Shown one piece after another: positions 33,434 to 42,522 of a stretch of 64,000 nucleotides of DNA (position 1 is its first letter; each line of letters begins with the position of its first letter). The DNA is from Spirulina subsalsa PCC 9445 (GTDB lineage Bacteria; Cyanobacteriota; Cyanobacteriia; Cyanobacteriales; Spirulinaceae), in NCBI RefSeq assembly GCF_000314005.1, contig NZ_JH980292.1, positions 3,322,121 through 3,386,120 of the forward strand. Reading direction: 5' to 3'. The translations under genes and the position numbers were made by a program. The notes beneath the pieces were generated by a model. It ran no database searches. It was not told the DNA's origin and saw only the letters and a list, made by a program, of their open reading frames with translations.

Positions 33434-34807
33434 ATGTTTAAATCCTATAAAAACCCCTATTACAATAGACGCAGACAGCGTTTCGCCTTTCCTTGGAAAC
33501 TGATCGCCTTTATTATCGTTGGGTTAATTGTTCTAGAATTACTAACCCGCCTGTTTCTGGGGCTAACGACTCCCCGTGAAACCTCCCCAGAAATCCTGAA
33601 CGCCTATCAATATCAGGTGGTGAACCGAGAGCAAGAACCCATTGCCGGACTACCCCAAAAAGGTGAACTGGCGATTCAACCAAGTCTCGGGGTGGGTTAT
33701 CAATTGGTGGGGGATCAAGAAAGTGCCTATTGGACGATTAATCAAGATCGGTTTAGGGATGAGCGGGAGATCCCCCGCGATAAACCCGCTAATGAAATTC
33801 GCATTTTCCTTTTAGGAGGATCGGCGGCTTTTGGTCAGTGGCTTAGTTCCCAAAATGACACCCTCAGCCATTATCTGGAACGACGGATTAATGAGAGGCT
33901 GGAACAACAACAACGTTCGCCGGAAAAATACCGTCCCCCCAGCTTGCCTTTTGATGCCACAGGCCGCGCCAATGCCTTAGCGTTACCCCCCAGAATTCGC
34001 AGTGGGGAGTATCGGGTGATTAATGCGGCGGTGCCGGGGTATGCGTCGGGGAATGAGTTAGCGCAACTGGCGTTAAAAATTCTGCCCTATAAGCCGGATG
34101 TGGTGGTGTTGTTGGATGGTTATGAGGATATTATGCTGCCCCATGAACAGGAGGCGGTACAAATTCCCCAGATGGAGGCCTTTCTCAATGATCCTCCGGC
34201 TCACTTTTGGGCTTACTTAACTCAGCCTGTGAAGCGGTTTTTCGGCAATACAACCTTGTTGCAGGCGATCGCGAACTTGTTCGGTCAACCCCCATCCGCC
34301 TACGAACAACGGAGTTTAGTCCTCGTGGGCGATGATTCCCAGCCTTTAGTTGAGCATCTCCCGGGCAATGAAGAGGAATTAGAACAACGACTCGCTCGTT
34401 ATCGGCAGAACATTATCCAGATGGTTCAACTCTGTGCTGGAGCCAATGTCCCCTTAGTGGTGGCACTCCAGCCCGAAATTACAGGCATTTCCGAGGAACA
34501 GTTAAATCTGGAGGTCAAAGCACCGGAAAGAGCGATTGTCGAACAATTGGGGACAGACTACGTTGAACAAGCTCGACAGGCTTTTAGACGTTTGGGAGAG
34601 GTCAATGATCAAATTGGTGCCGCCTTCCCCCGTAATGTGAAAATTCTCAATTATTATCAATTGTTTGATCGACTTTCCGATGTGGCTTTTCAGGATGCGG
34701 TTCACTTAAACGCCAAGGGCAACAGCACCCTCGCTGAACGGTTCTACAATGCCATTAGCACCCTACCCCGGATTCAAGTGCAAATCGAAGATCCCCTAGC
34801 CCGATAA
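33434..34807 (+). CDS. membrane-anchored SGNH/GDSL hydrolase-like protein
   Basis: A 457-residue protein with a basic N-terminus (YYNRRRQRFAFPWK), one signal-anchor helix (LIAFIIVGLIVLELLTRLFL, about 22-41) and a large extracytoplasmic domain of the SGNH type: block I around IFLLGGSAAFGQW (the nucleophile would be the Ser in GGSAAFG, about residue 133), a middle VINAAVPGYASGNEL block and a C-terminal DAVHLNAKGN block that supplies Asp and His. Such proteins act as esterases or acyltransferases on glycans or cell-wall polymers; the substrate is not evident. It appears monocistronic, with about 250 bp before it and a repeat array just after. Confidence 0.75.
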   Translation: MFKSYKNPYYNRRRQRFAFPWKLIAFIIVGLIVLELLTRLFLGLTTPRETSPEILNAYQYQVVNREQEPIAGLPQKGELAIQPSLGVGYQLVGDQESAYWTINQDRFRDEREIPRDKPANEIRIFLLGGSAAFGQWLSSQNDTLSHYLERRINERLEQQQRSPEKYRPPSLPFDATGRANALALPPRIRSGEYRVINAAVPGYASGNELAQLALKILPYKPDVVVLLDGYEDIMLPHEQEAVQIPQMEAFLNDPPAHFWAYLTQPVKRFFGNTTLLQAIANLFGQPPSAYEQRSLVLVGDDSQPLVEHLPGNEEELEQRLARYRQNIIQMVQLCAGANVPLVVALQPEITGISEEQLNLEVKAPERAIVEQLGTDYVEQARQAFRRLGEVNDQIGAAFPRNVKILNYYQLFDRLSDVAFQDAVHLNAKGNSTLAERFYNAISTLPRIQVQIEDPLAR

Positions 34808-34812
34808 GTCAA

Positions 34813-34948
34813 GGGAACGGGGAGCAGGGGAGCAGGGGAGAATTGATAATTATTCCCTATCACCTATTCCCTATTCCCTATTCCCTATTACCTATCACCT
34901 ATTACCTATTACCTATTACCTATTACCTATTACCTATTACCTATTACC
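34813..34948. repeat. composite short tandem repeat, copy D
   Basis: A short GGGGAGCA arm (34819-34839), the core TTGATAATTATTCCCTATCA (about 34842-34861), then ATTCCCT units turning into about nine TATTACC heptamers up to 34948. It separates two convergent genes. Confidence 0.9.
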
Positions 34949-34957
34949 TTGATTAAC

Positions 34958-36550
34958 CTAACCCAAAGGTTGATAAACCTTGTAATTAATATTGGGGAAA
35001 ATATTGTCAATTTTTTCCACCTTTTCCAACCAACCGGAGTCAACTTTACCCGCTTGGATATCGTCATAAATCTTATTAAAACGCATTAAATGGGAGCGAG
35101 TCCGTCGCACCGCATAAGGAACCATCGTTCCTGTGCGCATAATAAACGCCCAGTCGGAGGATTGCGCTAACAATAACTCCCGCGCCGCTTGGTTTAAAGC
35201 CCGTCGTTGGAGTTCATCACTGGCTTCTAAACGACCTAACTCAATCATCCGTTCCGCCGACTTGTGTAAATGGGGATAAATCCAAGCGTTGGTTTCATTT
35301 AACCAATACTCATGGAATCCTTTATAACCCCAACTTGACTGAGCCGGACGACAAATTTGTTGGGTCGGATATTGATGTAAATAATCCGCCAAATGAGTCA
35401 TGGCATAGGTTTGTTGATCAAACCACGTTTTGCGGAATAAGTAATCTAAGAACCAAGGCCCTTCATACCACCAATGACCGAATAACTCCGCATCATAGGG
35501 CGAGACAATAATAGGCGGACGCTGCATAATTTCCGCCAGATGACGGATTTGGTGTTCTCGATTAAACATGAAATTGGCCGCGTGTTCGGCCGCCTTTTCC
35601 CTCGCCCAATAGGGATCATAGAGGGCTTTATCCCCCAGACCGGCAAAACGACTGGTGATTTTATGGTATTTAATCCCGGTATTTTTGCGCTGACCATTGG
35701 GCATGATGTAGGGTTTGATGTACTCATACTCCGCTTCCCAGCCCAAGTCTTTGTAGAATTCCCGATATTCGGGATCTCCGGGGTAGCCCACTTGAGAAGA
35801 CCAAACTTGTTGGGAAGATTCATGATCTCGCCCAAAAACCGCCGCCCCCGTTTCAGTGAAAATGGGGGCGTAGGTGCCGAAACGAGGACGAGGACGAGCG
35901 TAGAGCAGACCATGACCATCGGTGAGAAAGTAGCGTAGACCGGAGTCTACAATGAGGCGTTCGAGTCCGTCGTAGTAGGCACATTCAGGCAACCACATCC
36001 CTTTCGGGGGGCGACCAAAATTTTCCTCGTAATGTTCACAGGCTACTTTAATTTGCGCCCAGACGGCCTGGGGATACATTTTCATTAGGGGGAAGTAGCC
36101 ATGAGTTGCCCCGCAGGTAATAATTTCGAGGTTATTACTATCTAAAAACTGTTTAAACGCTTTGACTAAATCGCGATCGTAACGCTCCCAAGTCTCGCGC
36201 ACCATTTGGAATTCTTGGACGTAGTGTTCCGCGAGGTAGCGCAAATGACCATTATGTTGATTATGGTCTACTTCCTTTTCTGCCAGTTCTTGCAGTTGGG
36301 CGAGGTGAGCATCATAACGGTCTTGGAGGAGAGGATCCCGCAACATGGCCACCAAGGGGGGGGTCATGCTCATGGTCATCTTAAAGTCTACGCCGTCTCG
36401 CTTTAAGCCCTCAAAGGAGTGGAGAAGCGGGACGTAGGTTTCTGTAATGGCTTCAAAGAGCCATTCTTCTTCGAGGACGTAATCACTTTCGGGATGACGA
36501 ACAAAGGGGAGATGTGCGTGCAGAACAAAGGCAAGGTAGCCGACAGCCAT
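34958..36550 (-). CDS. glycoside hydrolase family 57 protein (branching enzyme type)
   Basis: About 530 residues from ATG 36550 (MAVGYLAFVLHAHLPFVRHP), preferred over an upstream in-frame start at 36613. GH57 signatures: HAHLPFVRHPE at the N-terminus, GATHGYFPLM, the nucleophile Glu in GMWLPECAYYDGLE, and the acid Asp in SPYDAELFGHWWYEG. The C-terminal all-alpha DUF1957 region with SSWGYKGFHEYWLN is present. These features fit the GH57 1,4-alpha-glucan branching enzyme group (or closely related amylases), which would act on glycogen in the cytoplasm. There is no signal peptide. It is transcribed alone; sasA is divergent. Confidence 0.88.
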   Translation of the reverse strand: MAVGYLAFVLHAHLPFVRHPESDYVLEEEWLFEAITETYVPLLHSFEGLKRDGVDFKMTMSMTPPLVAMLRDPLLQDRYDAHLAQLQELAEKEVDHNQHNGHLRYLAEHYVQEFQMVRETWERYDRDLVKAFKQFLDSNNLEIITCGATHGYFPLMKMYPQAVWAQIKVACEHYEENFGRPPKGMWLPECAYYDGLERLIVDSGLRYFLTDGHGLLYARPRPRFGTYAPIFTETGAAVFGRDHESSQQVWSSQVGYPGDPEYREFYKDLGWEAEYEYIKPYIMPNGQRKNTGIKYHKITSRFAGLGDKALYDPYWAREKAAEHAANFMFNREHQIRHLAEIMQRPPIIVSPYDAELFGHWWYEGPWFLDYLFRKTWFDQQTYAMTHLADYLHQYPTQQICRPAQSSWGYKGFHEYWLNETNAWIYPHLHKSAERMIELGRLEASDELQRRALNQAARELLLAQSSDWAFIMRTGTMVPYAVRRTRSHLMRFNKIYDDIQAGKVDSGWLEKVEKIDNIFPNINYKVYQPLG

Positions 36551-36945
36551 AATATCTCTGGGAGTTAGTAGGGATGGGCGGATCGAATAGGAATGAGCGG
36601 ATAGGAGAACCATTTAGGAAGCTTGACCTTCCTAAACGAGGAAATGGAATTTATATCCCCTTGTGAAAACTTTATACTATTTTAAGATCGACAGACAAAA
36701 TTTCTGACCCAAGAGAGCAAATCTAGGAGGAAACATTAAAATAAAGTTAACTTGGCTCGATTTCCCTTCAAACCGAATGCACCCCCTTGTTTAGAAAGGG
36801 TTGTTTTGCAGTCCCCTTGACTTGCCCCAATAGACTCCCTTGATCCTTCATGACGGGGGGGTAAGGAAAAGGAAAGTCTCAGTCCCGCTCATGTGCATCC
36901 TTGAGATGAGCGCAGTCCATTCATGCAGATTGGTATTTAGACCCA
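36551..36945. other. divergent gap between the GH57 gene and sasA
   Basis: No gene. The stretch includes a non-conserved upstream extension of the GH57 frame (to 36613), the AT-rich TTTATACTATTTTAAGATCG near 36670-36689 that may hold the GH57 promoter, and a 6-bp inverted repeat GCTCAT/ATGAGC near 36888-36911, shortly before sasA. Confidence 0.5.
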
Positions 36946-38118
36946 GTGCTAGAATCTAACGGCCGGCAATCAAATCAAGCGGAGGAGTTACAGTCCTCGT
37001 CAGTTCTTCAATTTTTGCTATTTATTGATGAACGTCCCACGTCTCAGGAGTCTACCCGCGCTCTTCAGGAGTATTTGGGGGATTTACAGTCTGAGTTTCC
37101 GTTTGAATTGGAGGTGATTCGGGTGGGACAACGGCCGGATCTTGTGGAGTATTTTCGCTTGATGGCTACGCCTTCTTTGGTGAAAATCCACCCGGAGCCC
37201 CGTCATGTTTTGGCGGGGAGTGATTTGATTGAGCAGTTGGGTCGTTGGTGGAAGCGTTGGAAGCAGGAGGGTCTGGAGTCTCAGGGGCAAGGGGAAGGGG
37301 AGCAAGGGGTTGATCCTTCTCAGGGGTCTGGGTCTTCGGTGGGGTGTTCTCTGGAGCAAGTTCGCCTGACGGATGAGATTTTCCGCTTGAAACGGGAAAA
37401 TGAGGAGTTGTTAGACCAGTTGCAGTTTAAGGATCAGGTGATTGCGATGTTGGCTCATGATTTACGCAGTCCTCTGACGGCGGCGGCGATCGCTGTGGAA
37501 ACCCTAGAATTGGCTCAAAACCAGCCAGACTCGGAGCGTTCGGCTTATCTCTCGGCTCAGTTATACCGTCAAGCGCGATCGCAGTTCCGGATTATGAATC
37601 GCATGATTACTGATATTTTACAGGCGGCTAAGGGGCAAAGTGGAGAGTTGAATCTACAGTTAAAAGCGCTCTCTCTCCCCCCCCTGTGTGAGGAGGTTTT
37701 AACTCAGCTAAAAGACCGCTTTCGGGCGAAATCCCTCCACTTTACTAAGGATTTACCCCAAGATTTCCCCTCGGTCTATGCGGATGAGGAATTAATTCGG
37801 CAGGTATTGACAAATTTACTGGAAAATGCTATCAAATACACTCCAGCCGGGGGGAGGATTAACCTCTCGTTACTCCATCGCACTTCCCAAAAGGTGCAGG
37901 TGAGTGTTTCGGATACGGGGCCGGGGATTCCCAAGGAAAAGCGAGAACGGATTTTTGAGGGTCATTTTCGCTTGAAGCGCGATCGCGAAACGGAAGGCTA
38001 TGGCATTGGTTTATCCCTCTGTCAGAATATAGTACGGGCGCATTATGGACAGATTTGGGTGGATAGCGTGTTAAATGAAGGCAGTTGTTTTCATTTCACG
38101 CTTCCGGTCTATCGGTGA
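36946..38118 (+). CDS. sasA: circadian output histidine kinase SasA
   Basis: A 390-residue kinase. Residues about 20-105 form a KaiB/thioredoxin-like sensor domain (VLQFLLFIDERPTSQESTRA, LMATPSLVKIHPEPRHVLAG), followed by a coiled coil, HisKA with the phospho-His in MLAHDLRSPLTAAAIAVETL, and HATPase_c with LLENAIKYTPAGG, DTGPGIPKEKRERIFEGHF and GYGIGLSLC. SasA binds KaiC through the N-terminal domain and passes the circadian signal to RpaA. The start is GTG 36946; no ATG is available in a sensible position. An acidic Gln/Gly-rich linker (GQGEGEQGVDPSQGSGSS) separates the sensor from the kinase and looks unusually low-complexity. A SulP transporter gene begins 3 bp downstream, so the two are probably co-transcribed. 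Confidence 0.92.
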   Translation: MLESNGRQSNQAEELQSSSVLQFLLFIDERPTSQESTRALQEYLGDLQSEFPFELEVIRVGQRPDLVEYFRLMATPSLVKIHPEPRHVLAGSDLIEQLGRWWKRWKQEGLESQGQGEGEQGVDPSQGSGSSVGCSLEQVRLTDEIFRLKRENEELLDQLQFKDQVIAMLAHDLRSPLTAAAIAVETLELAQNQPDSERSAYLSAQLYRQARSQFRIMNRMITDILQAAKGQSGELNLQLKALSLPPLCEEVLTQLKDRFRAKSLHFTKDLPQDFPSVYADEELIRQVLTNLLENAIKYTPAGGRINLSLLHRTSQKVQVSVSDTGPGIPKEKRERIFEGHFRLKRDRETEGYGIGLSLCQNIVRAHYGQIWVDSVLNEGSCFHFTLPVYR

Positions 38119-38121
38119 TCT

Positions 38122-39879
38122 ATGGCCGTTTTATTTTCCTGGACTGAAGAATTCCAACCGCGCAATCTGTTATCCAGTTTTTTGGCTGGGTGGGTGACAG
38201 GGATTATCGGGGTGATTCGGGGGATTTCCTACGCGGCCTTGATTTTTTCAGGCAGTTTAGCGGAACATCTCAATCTGGGGGTGGGGATTGCGGTCTATAG
38301 CACCGCAGCGATTAGTATTATCGTCGCCTTGATGAGTTCTCTCCCCGGAATGATTGCTACCCCCTTGGCGGCCCCAACGGCGGTTTTAGCGGTACTAGCG
38401 GCGGCGATCGCGCAACAAATGCAGAATGACCCTACGGAGGTCATGTTACTTACGGTGATAGCGGCGATCGCCTTGGGGTCCCTCTGTACGGGTTTATTCC
38501 TGTTTCTGTTGGGGATTTGCCAACTGGGGAAAGTGATTAGTATTATCCCCTACCCGGTGGTGGGGGGATTTATGGCTGGCACGGGATGGTTATTAGTACG
38601 CGGGGGGGTGCAGGTGACTTGTGAACATCCCCTAACTTGGCAGGAACTCCCCAGTTTGTTGGATTGGTCTATTTTGAGTCATTGGGGGGTGGGATTGGTG
38701 TTCGCCTTGCTGTTGCTGTGGTTAACTCAACGCTATCGTCACTACTTGATTATGCCCGGGACTTTAATCAGTGCGATCGCCTTATTTTACCTGACTCTCC
38801 TCCTCACCCACACCCCCCTAGACCTAGCGCGCACCCAAGGCTGGTTACTCGGCCCCTTCCCCGCAGGAGGACTCTGGCATCCCCTCACCTTCTCCCAACT
38901 CCCCACCATTCACTGGGGTCTTTTAGGTCAACAATGGGGAACCGTTGCCACCTTAATGTTTATTAGTCTAGTGTCCCTCGTCCTCACCAATAGCGGTATC
39001 GAACTAGCCGTAGAACGAGAAATTGACCTCAACCAAGAATTACAGGCCGTCGGCATGGCCAACATTGCCGCCGGACTAGGGGGAGGCATGGCCGGGAATC
39101 AAGCCTTACCCAGCACAATTTTAGTCCATAAAATGTCCGCCGCCCATCGTTTAGCCGGAGTCTTTAAAACCATTCCCTGTGCTACGGTTTTAATTTTAGG
39201 CGCGCACTTTTTAGAATTCTTCCCCAAACCCATTTTAGGCGCATTACTCTTTTATTTAGGCTTAGATTTACTCCTGCAATGGGTCTATCAAGCGGCCTTT
39301 AAATTTCCCCTCTGGGATTACGGCATTATCCTGTTAATTTTAATTATTATTAACACTGTCGGGTTTTTACAAGGCGTTCTCGTAGGAATTGCCCTCTCCC
39401 TATTACTCTTTGTCATTCAATACAGTCAAGTTAATATTATCCGTCCAGACTGCTCTCTTTCCCCCTCAACCCCTCCCCAAAATACCAGCCTCCTAGAGCT
39501 AGAGGAATCCGTCACTAATCATTTATATTATTTACCCTTACAAGGCTTTATTTTTTTCGCCACCGCCAACCAACTTTTAGACACCGTGCAACATGAAGTC
39601 ATGGCAGCGCGTCCCCATCCCTTGAGATTTATATTACTGGACTTTCAGCACGTGACTGGAATTGATTCCTCTACGGTGTTAAACCTCTCTAAAATTAAGA
39701 AGATTGCGGCAAATCATCAAATTATATTAGGTTTTATTGGGCTAAATATTCAGGTTAAAGCCCTATTAATTCGGGGACAAATTTTAGAAGAGAATAACTC
39801 AAGGATTAAGGAATTTTCCGATCTCAAATCGGGACTAACTTGGTGTACGTCTTGTTCCCCCCTTCCAAAGGGGGGCTAG
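38122..39879 (+). CDS. SulP family anion transporter with STAS domain
   Basis: A 585-residue inner-membrane protein. It starts LLSSFLAGWVTGIIGVIRGI, has about 11-14 membrane helices, and the SulP-type segments GMIATPLAAPTAVLAVLAAA and YPVVGGFMAGTGWLLVRGG; residues about 460-570 form a STAS domain with FILLDFQHVTGIDSSTVLNL. Family members carry sulfate or bicarbonate (BicA); the sequence alone does not tell which, and it is a divergent member. It follows sasA by 3 bp. Its last residues (CSPLPKGG) and stop codon are encoded by a dispersed CCCCCCTTCCAAAGGGGGGC repeat, so the natural C-terminus has probably been altered. Confidence 0.85.
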   Translation: MAVLFSWTEEFQPRNLLSSFLAGWVTGIIGVIRGISYAALIFSGSLAEHLNLGVGIAVYSTAAISIIVALMSSLPGMIATPLAAPTAVLAVLAAAIAQQMQNDPTEVMLLTVIAAIALGSLCTGLFLFLLGICQLGKVISIIPYPVVGGFMAGTGWLLVRGGVQVTCEHPLTWQELPSLLDWSILSHWGVGLVFALLLLWLTQRYRHYLIMPGTLISAIALFYLTLLLTHTPLDLARTQGWLLGPFPAGGLWHPLTFSQLPTIHWGLLGQQWGTVATLMFISLVSLVLTNSGIELAVEREIDLNQELQAVGMANIAAGLGGGMAGNQALPSTILVHKMSAAHRLAGVFKTIPCATVLILGAHFLEFFPKPILGALLFYLGLDLLLQWVYQAAFKFPLWDYGIILLILIIINTVGFLQGVLVGIALSLLLFVIQYSQVNIIRPDCSLSPSTPPQNTSLLELEESVTNHLYYLPLQGFIFFATANQLLDTVQHEVMAARPHPLRFILLDFQHVTGIDSSTVLNLSKIKKIAANHQIILGFIGLNIQVKALLIRGQILEENNSRIKEFSDLKSGLTWCTSCSPLPKGG

Positions 39880-39890
39880 GGGGGATAATT

Positions 39891-40100
39891 AGGGCCTGCT
39901 GAATAAGTCCGAGAGTTGGGGAATCGGGAGTCGGGAGTCGGGAATCGGGAGTCGGGAATCGGGAGTCGGGAATCGGGAGTCGGGAGTCGGGAGTCGGGAA
40001 TCGGGAGTCGGGAGTCGGGAGATTGCCTCTCCCCTGCTCCCCTGCTCCCTTGTTCCCCCTCTCCCTTCCCTAACCCCACAAGACTTATTCAGCAAGCCCT
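39891..40100. mobile_element. 210-bp MITE-like element filled with short tandem repeats (copy E)
   Basis: Terminal inverted repeats of 19 bp: AGGGCCTGCTGAATAAGTC (39891-39909) and GACTTATTCAGCAAGCCCT (40082-40100), one mismatch. AATT flanks both sides (39887-39890 and 40101-40104), a possible 4-bp target duplication, within a longer TAATT/AATTA symmetry. No coding capacity. The interior is an inverted copy of the short repeat family: GGGAGTC/GGGAATC heptamers (39915-40020), then CCCCTGCT-type units (40029-40057). Similar TIRs are known to me from cyanobacterial DDE insertion sequences, so it is probably mobilised by one of them. A related single end lies at 48031-48046. Confidence 0.7.
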
Positions 40101-40139
40101 AATTAGTTCCTTCAGATAATCCCAAAAACCCGGTTTCTT

Positions 40140-41462
40140 TCACCCAACCGATGAGATACTATTAAATATTGGCAAATGTTCTTTTAATTGACCGAAGGGG
40201 ATTTGTTGCCGCATGGCTAAACCCAGCGCCTCGATTATCTCTCCCCCCTGAAAACTGAGGAAATGAGCGCCTAAAATTTGACCCTTGGGTTGGAGGATAA
40301 TTTTACTAAAGCCCCGGGTTTGGTTCCCAATTAAGGAAGCAATATCATGATGAAAAGCGGGTTTTAAAATGACTAAATCTTCCCCATAATTTCCTCGGGC
40401 TTGCTTTTCTGTTAAGCCAATCCTAACGAGAGGAGGATACAGATTCACTTGATAAGAAACGGTGGTATAGTTAACCGAATGGTAAGGAAAAAAGAGGGCA
40501 TTCTTAACGGCGATGGTTGCCTCATATTGCGCAATGTGGGGGCTAGGATATCCCCCTAAACTGTTGCCAATGGCGTAGATTTGGGGGTGGCTGGTTTGGA
40601 GTTTGCGATTAACAGGAATGCCCTTGTCGGTGGGGGTGACACCGACTGATTCTAGATGAAGGTTGGCGGTTTGGGGGCTGTATCCAGTCGCCCAGATAAT
40701 CTCATCAGCACAGAGGGCTTTATTGCCCGCTTGAACCCATTTTTTAGGGGGAATATAGCGCAGTTGGCTAATAGGACTTTGGGGGATAATTTCTACACCC
40801 AAGGCCGCTAATTGACCGTGGAGGTGTTGGCTAATTTCTGGGTCTTCACTGGGTAGGAGTCGGCCGGGGAGGACGAGGGTGATCTGTTTGCCGAGACGTT
40901 GCAGCGCTTGGGCAAGGGAGAGGGCGAGGGGGGAGCCGCCCACCATGAGCAGATGGGGGGGGAGGTCGCTGTGCCAGAGGGTTTGAGGGGTGAGGTAGGG
41001 GGTGGAGTCGGGATCTTCGAGATCCGGGGGTGGGGTTTGGGGGGTGCTGGGGAGGGCGAGGAGGTAACGGCGCGATCGCAGGGTTCGATGGTTGACAATA
41101 ATTGCAGGTTGTGGTAAGGGGAAAAATTCCGCCTCTCCGACGAGATAATCCACCCCCAAGGCGCTGAGGGCGCCTGGGCTGAGGTGGGGGGCGTGGGATT
41201 GTTCCACCGCTTGCCCCCAGGCGAGGGCTTGGGGCAGGTTTAGGCCTTGGGCTGGGGTGAGGAGATGGGCGGCGCTGACTTCTTGGCTTTGTTGGATGAA
41301 TTGGGCCCAGTAGCCCAAGGTTTGGAGGGCGAGGGGGAGGGGATCAAGTTGGGGCTGGGGTTCAATCAGGGCGACGCGCCGCCGATGACGGGCGGCGAGG
41401 GCGGCGGCATAACGGCCTTCTAAACTGCCTCCCAGAATGACCAGATCATAGTCAACAGCCAT
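40140..41462 (-). CDS. FAD/NAD(P)-dependent oxidoreductase without the redox-active disulfide
   Basis: A 440-residue flavoprotein of the Pyr_redox_2 / dihydrolipoamide dehydrogenase fold. It has the FAD-binding start YDLVILGGSLEGRYAAALAA, a second Rossmann motif for NAD(P) (LLMVGGSPLALSLAQALQRL), the IWATGYSPQTANL segment, YAIGNSLGG for FAD, and a C-terminal dimerisation domain. The CxxxxC disulfide near the first glycine motif, essential in mercuric reductase and lipoamide dehydrogenase, is missing, so it is not one of those enzymes. The region 40-160 is shorter and less conserved than usual. Its start overlaps the end of cobD by 11 bp, so it is translated together with cobD. Substrate unknown. 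Confidence 0.8.
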   Translation of the reverse strand: MAVDYDLVILGGSLEGRYAAALAARHRRRVALIEPQPQLDPLPLALQTLGYWAQFIQQSQEVSAAHLLTPAQGLNLPQALAWGQAVEQSHAPHLSPGALSALGVDYLVGEAEFFPLPQPAIIVNHRTLRSRRYLLALPSTPQTPPPDLEDPDSTPYLTPQTLWHSDLPPHLLMVGGSPLALSLAQALQRLGKQITLVLPGRLLPSEDPEISQHLHGQLAALGVEIIPQSPISQLRYIPPKKWVQAGNKALCADEIIWATGYSPQTANLHLESVGVTPTDKGIPVNRKLQTSHPQIYAIGNSLGGYPSPHIAQYEATIAVKNALFFPYHSVNYTTVSYQVNLYPPLVRIGLTEKQARGNYGEDLVILKPAFHHDIASLIGNQTRGFSKIILQPKGQILGAHFLSFQGGEIIEALGLAMRQQIPFGQLKEHLPIFNSISSVG

Positions 41463-42501
41463 GTTCTAATGCCTCTAGTAAACGCTGATTTTCGGCGGGG
41501 GTACGGACGGCTAGGCGAAAGTAGCGATCGCCTAATTCGGGAAAACTCAAACAATCTCGAATGAACAGGCGATGATCTTTTAATAGCTGGTGTTGCCATT
41601 GGCTGGCGGATTGGTCACTCTGCACTAACACAAAGTTGGCCGCCCCCGGTAAGGGGTGGAATTGACCCAGTTGTTGTAATCCTTCAATGAGGGCTTGACG
41701 GGTGGGTTTTAACCAGTTCCAGGTCAGGTTTTGAAAGCTAATATCATCTAACACCGCTTGCCCAGCCAAAACGGCCAGATTGTTCACTGACCAAGGATCT
41801 CGGAGTCCTTGCCACCGTTGCAACTGTTGGGGGTGGGCCAGGGCATAACCTAACCGTAACCCGGGCAAGCTGTAAAATTTGGTGAGCGATCGCAAGATGA
41901 CAAGGTTAGGATACTGGGGGAGGACGGCGGTTAGGCTGGCTTGCTCAGAGGGGCCTAGGAAGTCCATAAAGGCCTCATCCACTACCACCCGGTCAAATTG
42001 TTCCAGTAGGGGTAAAATCTCCTCCCTCGGCCACAATTTCCCCGTAGGATTGTGGGGGTTGTTGAGGAGTAGGCCGCGGGCTTGGGGGGGGAAGGTCTGG
42101 GGGAGGTGACAGGAGGGCAGCGTTAAGGGACAAGGGGCAATGACTCCCCCGAAAGCTTGAATCGCCCGTTGATAGTCCCCAAAGGCGGGAGTCAGGATAG
42201 CCGTTGCTCCCCCTTGGGCGAACTCCCACCCCACCCAAGTTAATAATTCCGCCGCCCCATTGCCCGGTAAAATCCAGTCTGGAGGTAGGTGGTGTTTTCG
42301 ACCTAAAGCCGCCCGTAGAGCGAGATATTGGGGGTCTGGGTAGTGGCGCAGACTCTCCAGACCCCCTTGAATAGCCGCGATCGCACTTTCCGGCGGCCCC
42401 AAAGGGTTAATACTGGCGGAAAAATCCACAAGTTGATCCGTTGGGCAACCGGCGACACGGGCTGCCCAGACTAAGTTTCCCCCGTGAATTGGCCGCTGCA
42501 T
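41452..42501 (-). CDS. cobD: threonine-phosphate decarboxylase (cobalamin biosynthesis)
   Basis: A 349-residue class I/II PLP aminotransferase-fold enzyme. It begins with the CobD/CobC-type segment HGGNLVWAARVAG and VDFSASINPLGPP, has the PLP-lysine in ILRSLTKFYSLPGLRLGY (Lys208), Asp175 in VVVDEAFMDFL and NNPHNPTGK. The HGG and SxSINPLG features separate it from histidinol-phosphate aminotransferase. It makes (R)-1-aminopropan-2-yl phosphate for the lower-loop linker of cobalamin. No other cobalamin gene and no cobalamin riboswitch is visible close by. It lies 21 bp after HU on the same strand and overlaps the next flavoprotein gene by 11 bp. Confidence 0.85.
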   Translation of the reverse strand: MQRPIHGGNLVWAARVAGCPTDQLVDFSASINPLGPPESAIAAIQGGLESLRHYPDPQYLALRAALGRKHHLPPDWILPGNGAAELLTWVGWEFAQGGATAILTPAFGDYQRAIQAFGGVIAPCPLTLPSCHLPQTFPPQARGLLLNNPHNPTGKLWPREEILPLLEQFDRVVVDEAFMDFLGPSEQASLTAVLPQYPNLVILRSLTKFYSLPGLRLGYALAHPQQLQRWQGLRDPWSVNNLAVLAGQAVLDDISFQNLTWNWLKPTRQALIEGLQQLGQFHPLPGAANFVLVQSDQSASQWQHQLLKDHRLFIRDCLSFPELGDRYFRLAVRTPAENQRLLEALEHGC

Positions 42502-42522
42502 CCGGACGCCAAGGGGGAATAA

